Shown here: in pieces, positions 58,372 through 64,000 of the stretch
Numbering within the stretch: position 1 is the first letter of the stretch
How the letters are laid out: each line of letters begins with the position of its first letter
NCBI RefSeq assembly: GCF_036669915.1
Contig: NC_089324.1
Coordinates: forward strand, 8,056,744 to 8,120,743
Source of the DNA: Pocillopora verrucosa
Taxonomy: Eukaryota; Cnidaria; Anthozoa; Scleractinia; Pocilloporidae
Direction: 5' to 3'
Length of the DNA stretch: 64,000 nt
Made by a program: the position numbers and the translations under genes
Notes under the pieces: model-generated
The model's database searches: none
The model's input: only the letters and a program-made list of their open reading frames with translations
Told to the model about the DNA's origin: nothing

Positions 58372-59463
58372 ATGGAAGAAACGAGCGACACTCCCTTCTA
58401 TCAGGATGAGGGGATTTCATCACACATTATTTCGCCCTACCTCTTTGACAAGTCAGCCTTGCACTTAAACTTACAGCCTTTGGCGGAGGATCCAAAGATT
58501 GGAGATCTAAAAAAACATGCAACGCCTTCGGAGCTACGGTCACCCGATCTGGGTTTGCTTAAGCTTGGTTCACCCGAACTGGAGAAAATGATCATGTCTT
58601 TGCAGGGAAATGTGACAAGCGTCTCGAATGTTAGCTCGCTCTTTAACTCAAACGTTCACGCACCGGTCAACGCAGATCACGATCACGAACCATATTCACG
58701 TGGGTTCACCGATGCGTTGCAAGACCTACATGATCGACAGATTAGCAGAGAGTCTTCTCTTATAGATTTAGCGGACAACGCTGCGGAGTCTACGGATCCA
58801 TTTTTAGGGCACACTACCGTGAGAAATGCATCCTTTTTGACGACAGTACCGGCGGCTACGATAAGAACTTCAACGGAGTCTGTCGTGTATTCTTCAAACT
58901 CTTCGCGCGTGGATGCTAGTGATTTCTTTGCGAGCAACGGAGGGTCTTTTTCTGCCCCAGTAAAAGGAGGCACAATTTATCCTTATAATGCCTCAGGTGT
59001 ACCGGGCTACACGACGTTGTATTCGTATCCATCAGAAAATCCTCCATATTCCGCTTATCAAGATTTTAATCTTGAGAACACCGCTAATTTGCGTGCTTTT
59101 GCGTCTTATAATAACGCGCTTGCTCAAGAAAAAACGGAATTGTCTGGGTACAAATTGGAAAATCAAGGGCAGATAGTTTCCGATCATGGATCTTTGCAAC
59201 CAATTGATCTGGAAGTTCAAGAGATCGTGAAACGAGAGCGGAAAAAGCAACGGAACAGAATCGCTTCTTCTAAGTGTAGGAAGAGGAAACTGGAACGCGA
59301 GGCGAGGTTGGAAACACGGGTCAAAGAGTTAAAAGAGAGGAATATTGAATTAAACGCGGTAGCCAATGCGCTTAAACAGCAAGTCTGTGATTTGAAGCAA
59401 AGAGTCATGGATCATGTTAATGAAGGCTGCCAAATTATGCTAGCTCACCAATCCCAAATGTAA
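58372..59463 (+). CDS. JUN: JUN-family AP-1 transcription factor
   Basis: Single exon, 363 residues, intronless like vertebrate JUN. The N-terminus [14 protein letters not shown] resembles METTFYDD of human JUN. A JNK-docking-like segment ([19 protein letters not shown], about 30-48) precedes [20 protein letters not shown], where Ser57 and Ser67 correspond to the JNK sites Ser63 and Ser73. A Ser/Asn/Tyr-rich middle part is lineage-specific. The C-terminus begins with PIDLEVQE at 277. The basic region [16 protein letters not shown] (294-309) has the DNA-contact pattern N..A..CR, with Ser for the second Ala of human AASKC. The heptad zipper runs through [19 protein letters not shown], and the tail [13 protein letters not shown] is typical of JUN. 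It binds AP-1/CRE sites as a homodimer or with FOS/ATF partners in the nucleus. Confidence 0.96.
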   Translation: MEETSDTPFYQDEGISSHIISPYLFDKSALHLNLQPLAEDPKIGDLKKHATPSELRSPDLGLLKLGSPELEKMIMSLQGNVTSVSNVSSLFNSNVHAPVNADHDHEPYSRGFTDALQDLHDRQISRESSLIDLADNAAESTDPFLGHTTVRNASFLTTVPAATIRTSTESVVYSSNSSRVDASDFFASNGGSFSAPVKGGTIYPYNASGVPGYTTLYSYPSENPPYSAYQDFNLENTANLRAFASYNNALAQEKTELSGYKLENQGQIVSDHGSLQPIDLEVQEIVKRERKKQRNRIASSKCRKRKLEREARLETRVKELKERNIELNAVANALKQQVCDLKQRVMDHVNEGCQIMLAHQSQM

Positions 59464-59919
59464 CCAACAGGTATCTTCAGTCATTCCAAGGTACGTGTGT
59501 AAATTAACAATTGTTGATAAGCATGTTTGACAAGCGTAAAATCGCAACCACTTCAACTAAACAAATTGCACGGGTGACTTTGTTACGTTTGGTGTAAGGA
59601 GAGAACAGAGTTGATCTGTATCTATTCGCCTTTTAACACAAAATTTTCAAGATAATTCACATACATCTCTAGTTATATTTGTTCTCGTATCGTAAGTTTG
59701 CCTTGCCAGGTAACGTAGTTAATTTGAGAATTACCTCATCAAAGAAGAATACATAAAACTCATTGTAAATAAGCCACTTTATCAAAAGACCGGTTTAGTT
59801 TTCATCTAAGAACGGTTGAAGACCTCATTTTAATAGAGAAGTTTAGCTTAAACAGATATTTATCCCCGGGATAACTTGTATATAGTTGCGATCCGCAACG
59901 GTTTAAGATTTAACGCTTT
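59464..59919. other. JUN 3' region
   Basis: Presumed 3' UTR and flank. A TTACCTCA octamer at 59,731-59,738 equals the vertebrate jun2 element, but it lies downstream of the gene and is probably chance. No gene is seen. Confidence 0.45.
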
Positions 59920-59931
59920 TGCGCATGCGCA
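59920..59931. promoter_or_regulatory. Perfect NRF1 palindrome TGCGCATGCGCA
   Basis: An exact 12-bp match to the NRF1 consensus YGCGCAYGCGCR, very unlikely by chance in 64 kb of AT-rich sequence. NRF1 sites usually mark promoters of housekeeping genes, so a transcript may start here in either direction. Confidence 0.6.
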
Positions 59932-59961
59932 AAACAGAACATTACAGGCTTCGCTGTCACG

Positions 59962-60036
59962 ATGGCTGGAAGGAGTGGGAATGCTTTCTCAGTCTCAAAT
60001 TTTGACTCATCTCCAAAGGAGTTTGAAGAATATTAA
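59962..60036 (+). other. Short ORF just downstream of the NRF1 site
   Basis: ATG at 59,962, 24 codons: MAGRSGNAFSVSNFDSSPKE and FEEY, then TAA. It begins 31 bp after the NRF1 site. It could be the first coding part of an unannotated gene if a donor lies before the stop, but I see no strong GT donor. An overlapping frame at 59,876-60,139 is longer but lacks motifs. Confidence 0.25.
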
Positions 60037-62410
60037 TGCACGCTCAGTTTCTGTTACAACAGAATTCTCTTCTTCCGATAAAGACATGTTATCTAATACG
60101 GATTTTTTCTCATTCGAAGAGCGCGTAGTCAACCAATAAACAGACTTAATACGTGTTATTTATCACAAGAATCTTTTCCCTTCTTTGAGCCAGGTTGTTG
60201 GAAAAAACTGCCGAGCCATTCTTAGTCTCCGTAGCTTTTTGCAGTTTCCTTTTTGCATTGCGATTCTTTAACTTGTGCGTAACCAAACTAACTCAAGTTT
60301 CGCGTCTCTCTCGACATTGTTTCTTTAATTTTAAGTTTCCAGAAACGCTTCTCTTTGAATTTTGGGATTTGAAGATTCAGGAAAAACTATTATGGTCTTG
60401 ACATGACTAAAATTGAATTCTTGAGATACAAGCTTAATTACCGTAAGTTATGATGTAATCCTCAGCCACTCGAAGAAGAGATTTCACCTGAGAAATTTAC
60501 CAAAAAATTGTCTACTACACAAAATGTTACATAATGGTTTTTCTCCTGGAAACTGCAATATTAGTAGCTCTAGGACTAACAATGCCACGGCAGTTTTTAT
60601 TGTCTGCTGACATTTACTTCATTAAGATTTCACGTGGGCTCAAAAATTTGCACATAATTTATTTTTGCTACGATTGTAAATATATTTCCAAGGTTTATTT
60701 TTTTGTGTTGGTTTAATTATTAGTAAATAGCAAAGCTATTTGAGTATTTTAACTTCTTTTTTGCCGACACTTTCCTTTTTGGGAAAGACTGGTGTTGAAA
60801 CATTGACTCAAGTGAGTTACTAAATGTATAAAAAAACTCTTATGAGCAATAAATCATTGTAACAAAAGTCTAACGTAAGAGAACAAACTATGATAAGGAG
60901 TTCTACATGAACGCCTCATTCCAGAAGTAATCCCTTTCAAGCTATTTTTTGACGAAGGCATCTTTCGATTTGTCTCGAATTTACCATCATGCATTGTTCC
61001 CCACCAAAATTGATCTCGTTTCTTGGTTCTCTCTTCTTTCCGTTTGGTTCGGAAACGAGAAGGGGCCTGGGAACGAGGCTACAACTAAACATTCTAGCTA
61101 ACAGACACTAAGTCTAAAGATAATTTGAAAAGGGATGTATTTCTCCTTATTAAGGAAAATATACAGGGAAATTATTCTCTTAGCTGATTTTCTTTTGCCG
61201 ATTCTAACTTGTTTCATAGGGCAACAAGGCATTTTATTCAAAACTTAGCGAGGTCACCGCAATAAATGAACTGAACACCTACTTTCATGCAAAGCAGTTG
61301 CTATAAATTTGACATTGCAATTGGTGTATAAGCCTGGAAACAAGTGAGAATTGTAAAGGAAATTAAAGTAGACCAGTTATTGCTTAAATCTCGAATTTTG
61401 CTTTATCAATGGCGGAGTCTCTTTGGTAGTTTCTTAAAGGTGCCTACCACAAGTCACTGAGAACTTGCAGGCGAAGACGAAACTGAAGAAATTTCCGTAA
61501 TTTTTAAGAACTGAGTCCAACCAGATCAGTTGTTTTTAATGACAGCCTTCACTTTGATGGAATCGTAAAAAGTCGATCACGGGAATACCGTTAATAAGAA
61601 CGATTTCGATACTCAATGCAAGACTACTCTCAGTTCGTTAACTGAATACACACGTTTAGAGAAGAAGGAATAGTATCATTTACGCATATTTATTCACGAA
61701 TCTTCAACTTATTAAAATTTCCTCCTTGAAATATTAAATATTCGTTAATTCCCATATTAAAGCACAATTGTAAGATTTAAGCTGCAATAAATATCACACA
61801 TTTATCTTTAACTTCCGTTTCTCTGAATGAAGTCGGAGGAGGAAAAGTTCACAGACTGAATCCCTCTAAACAGGGCCTATTGAAAAAAACTCCCTCCCAA
61901 GTAAAAAGTATTTACCGAGGCGGAGGTGGCTAGTGGTGGATATTTAACGAGCCGCGAACCGAAAATAGAGCATCTATTTTGATGTATTAGCGATTACTCC
62001 ATGAAAAGTGCGCCCGAACAACTTTTATTCACGTGTTACGATGCATCAAGAAACGAACGAGTAAACACAGCGAACGAGTGAGTTTTTTAATGTATCACAG
62101 CGAGCGAATAAAAATCGTTCAAACAATTTCCAAGGTAAGATGTTTTTATTTCATACATGCTGAGATTCTGCACATTTCAATTGAAAGATTTGAAGCCACC
62201 GACTGTGAAAATACATCGTTCACCTAATCGAAGACACGAACAACAATACTTCACAGTGTAGTTCGCAGTATGTATTAATTTATAATACGTTTACTCAGAG
62301 GCAACTCCTAAAAGCAACTGCTCTAAGAGAACAGAACCTATGTATCTGTTGGCGCAAAAATTGCTCGCGCTCCGAATATAATCGCAACTCTAGTTGTGAC
62401 CGTAATCTGC
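60037..62410. other. Intergenic, no supported gene
   Basis: Only short frames without motifs. Around 61,918-61,975, GGCGGAGGTGGCTAGTGGTG then GATATTTAACGAGCCGCGAA resembles one arm of a foldback repeat I recall from corals; the second arm is not present. Confidence 0.45.
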
Positions 62411-62925
62411 TACCGCAACAATTTAAAATTGCGCGTGAACTACGCAATCAGACGCAATAAAAAGCTGTGCACGCGGACTGCGCGATGGAAAGCTGCGCGC
62501 GCGGGTTTTACCATTTAAAGCCTGGTTAACAAGTAAGACGTAAAAGCAAACGCAAACCGCGCTAACCACGCAACATAAAGCTGCATGCGCGATATATCCA
62601 ATTAAGGACTGCATGCGTAAATTATGCAATTCAAAACTGTGGCAGGAACTACGTAATGAAATCTACGCGCGCGATTAACGCTGCACGCACAAACCACGCA
62701 ACAATCGCTGCGCACGTGAGCTATGCAATTTAATATTGCAAGCGTAAGCTACGCAACATAAAACTTTGCGCGTGAACTACACAATCTAAACTGCACGCGC
62801 GAACTACGCAACATAAAGCTTTGCATGTGAACTACGTAATTCAGAAGTGCACGAACAAACTACATAATTAAAAGCTCAGCACGCTATTAAGGCTACACAC
62901 GCGATTTACGCAACATTAATCTGCA
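62411..62925. repeat. Degenerate 27-28 bp minisatellite, about 17 units
   Basis: Units run roughly CTGCACGCGCGAACTACGCA followed by ACATAAA. The clearest are 62,764-62,790, 62,791-62,817 and 62,818-62,844; others have substitutions and small indels. Every unit carries alternating purine-pyrimidine GC (CGCGCG, TGCACGCG, GCATGCGC) followed by a TACGCAA-like part and an A-rich part. It has no spacers and no coding signal, so it is not a CRISPR array. Confidence 0.8.
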
Positions 62926-62930
62926 TGCCC

Positions 62931-64000
62931 TTTTTTTTTTACTTAATATATTATTAAAGCTAACTTAAACGAAAGTATCTTCCTGTATTACAAGTTCTTT
63001 AGTAGGTTTGCAGCCAAGTTCTCACGGTGTTATTCGTGATTTAATGCTGTTTACTCGGATTAGTCCACATAAGCAATAGTAAAGTGGACGTGTTTTTGAA
63101 TAAGAGAACACCAAGTCATTAAACCAGAACAAAACCTGGTGGTGGGGGAATAGGAGGTGATTTTAACTTCAACAGAGAGTTATAAAACGAATTTCTACCT
63201 CAACCACAACGACAATTGAACTTATGAAAAAACGATAAAGTAAAGCTAAAACTTGGCGTATATCAGGATCGACCGGACAGCTAGGAAGGGTTATTTTCTC
63301 TAAGTTAGACAGGTCTATATTTCAGAATAGTTGAGCTAAAAAAGGACATATGATTACCAATCGGCTTACGACAAAAATCCTTCTTAAAATATTGATTTAA
63401 TTCTTTTAAAAACTATATTCATATTCATTAATATTTAATATTCAAGATTCTCGTGCTCTTAAGTGAGAGATTTTCTTTCTTAAAAAGTAATATTCTGTCA
63501 AAAAATAGTTTATTTTAAATCCTACTTTAGCTTCAACATCAAGACATTTAACATTAAAGGAGAGAGTACCAGTTATATCTTTAATGACTCATTTGTTTTC
63601 AATGTTAATTTCATAGAGCCACTATAGTTCTTCAACATAGCTATATTGGCCCTGGAAAGTTTTCTTTCTTTTGGTAGAAATTTTGGTTTTAATAGAAATT
63701 AAATGACCCAGTTTACAGCATTTGATTTTTGTGCAATTTTTCACAGCAGAGTATTTCACTACGGTTTTTCCATGGCTATGCCCAAGGTAAATATCCCACT
63801 TACACGAAACTTAAGTTCTATTTCACACCTTTTTAAGCCGCGAAATCGATGGTCGCTTTATCTAATATCACATGTCCAGTTCATCTCACAGCATTCACCT
63901 GGAATACGCTTAACCTTCAGTGAGGGATTGATGCACCCACGCGGCACCGGAGGAGGGCCTGGGCACTGTTTATCGTGAAGGAAGCCATTTCTACATTCCA
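62931..64000. other. Right end, no supported gene
   Basis: AT-rich. The frame at 63,703-63,978 ends in GTGGGPGHCLS but shows no domain. A gene continuing beyond the window cannot be judged. Confidence 0.4.

Noticed and set aside
59731-59738. TTACCTCA, identical to the vertebrate jun2 element
   Set aside because: It lies downstream of the JUN coding sequence, and an 8-mer match is expected by chance in a window of this size.
62411-62925. CRISPR-like array
   Set aside because: The units are contiguous and degenerate without unique spacers, and the surrounding genome is clearly eukaryotic.
63703-63978. 91-codon frame at the right end
   Set aside because: No domain, repeat or codon character beyond chance; the window ends too soon to judge a larger gene.

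Overview
The window looks like nuclear DNA of a cnidarian, most likely a stony coral. It is AT-rich, has GT/AG introns, and contains single-exon JUN, GPCR and Frizzled-type cysteine-rich-domain genes. It also carries a tRNA-derived SINE, a TTAA-type MITE and other short repeats that I recall as common in corals. The species assignment is inference; the gene identities rest on motifs in the translations.

Layout. Positions 1-4,450 show no convincing gene. At 4,455-6,883 (-) lies a two-exon mitochondrial-type CSKMT/METTL12-like protein-lysine methyltransferase. It is head to head with a complete seven-exon PCMT1 (protein-L-isoaspartate O-methyltransferase) at 7,238-9,731 (+). The start codons are 354 bp apart, so the promoter is probably shared.

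From about 7,994 to 44,242 the window is three direct tandem copies of one segment: unit A about 12.8 kb, unit B about 10.2 kb, unit C about 13.3 kb. The left breakpoint lies in PCMT1 intron 3, so the copies carry truncated PCMT1 pieces: a 5' scrap in B, and exons 4-7 almost intact in C. Each unit also holds one decayed Frizzled-CRD pseudogene and one intact single-exon gene for a secreted protein with three consecutive Frizzled-type CRDs and no transmembrane or netrin domain (15,617-16,894; 25,720-26,997; 38,554-39,858). Further along each unit is a conserved stretch resembling a terminal coding exon of an unrecognised protein (18,531; 28,696; 41,539), then a noncoding tail. Unit C carries a 799-bp transposon whose empty site is preserved in A and B. 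The triple-CRD proteins would be expected to bind Wnts or other lipidated ligands outside the cell. Site patterns among the copies suggest gene conversion.

To the right lie a class A GPCR gene broken by a one-base frameshift (45,569-46,644), several foldback and tandem repeats, and about 4.1 kb of extreme A-over-T strand skew (48,890-52,975). After a gene-poor stretch comes a single-exon JUN gene (58,372-59,463) with both N-terminal Ser-Pro sites, a JNK-docking-like segment and a complete bZIP. Its upstream region carries a CCAAT box and a TGACATCA octamer, as in vertebrate JUN promoters. A perfect NRF1 palindrome lies at 59,920, and a degenerate 27-28 bp GC-alternating minisatellite at 62,411-62,925.
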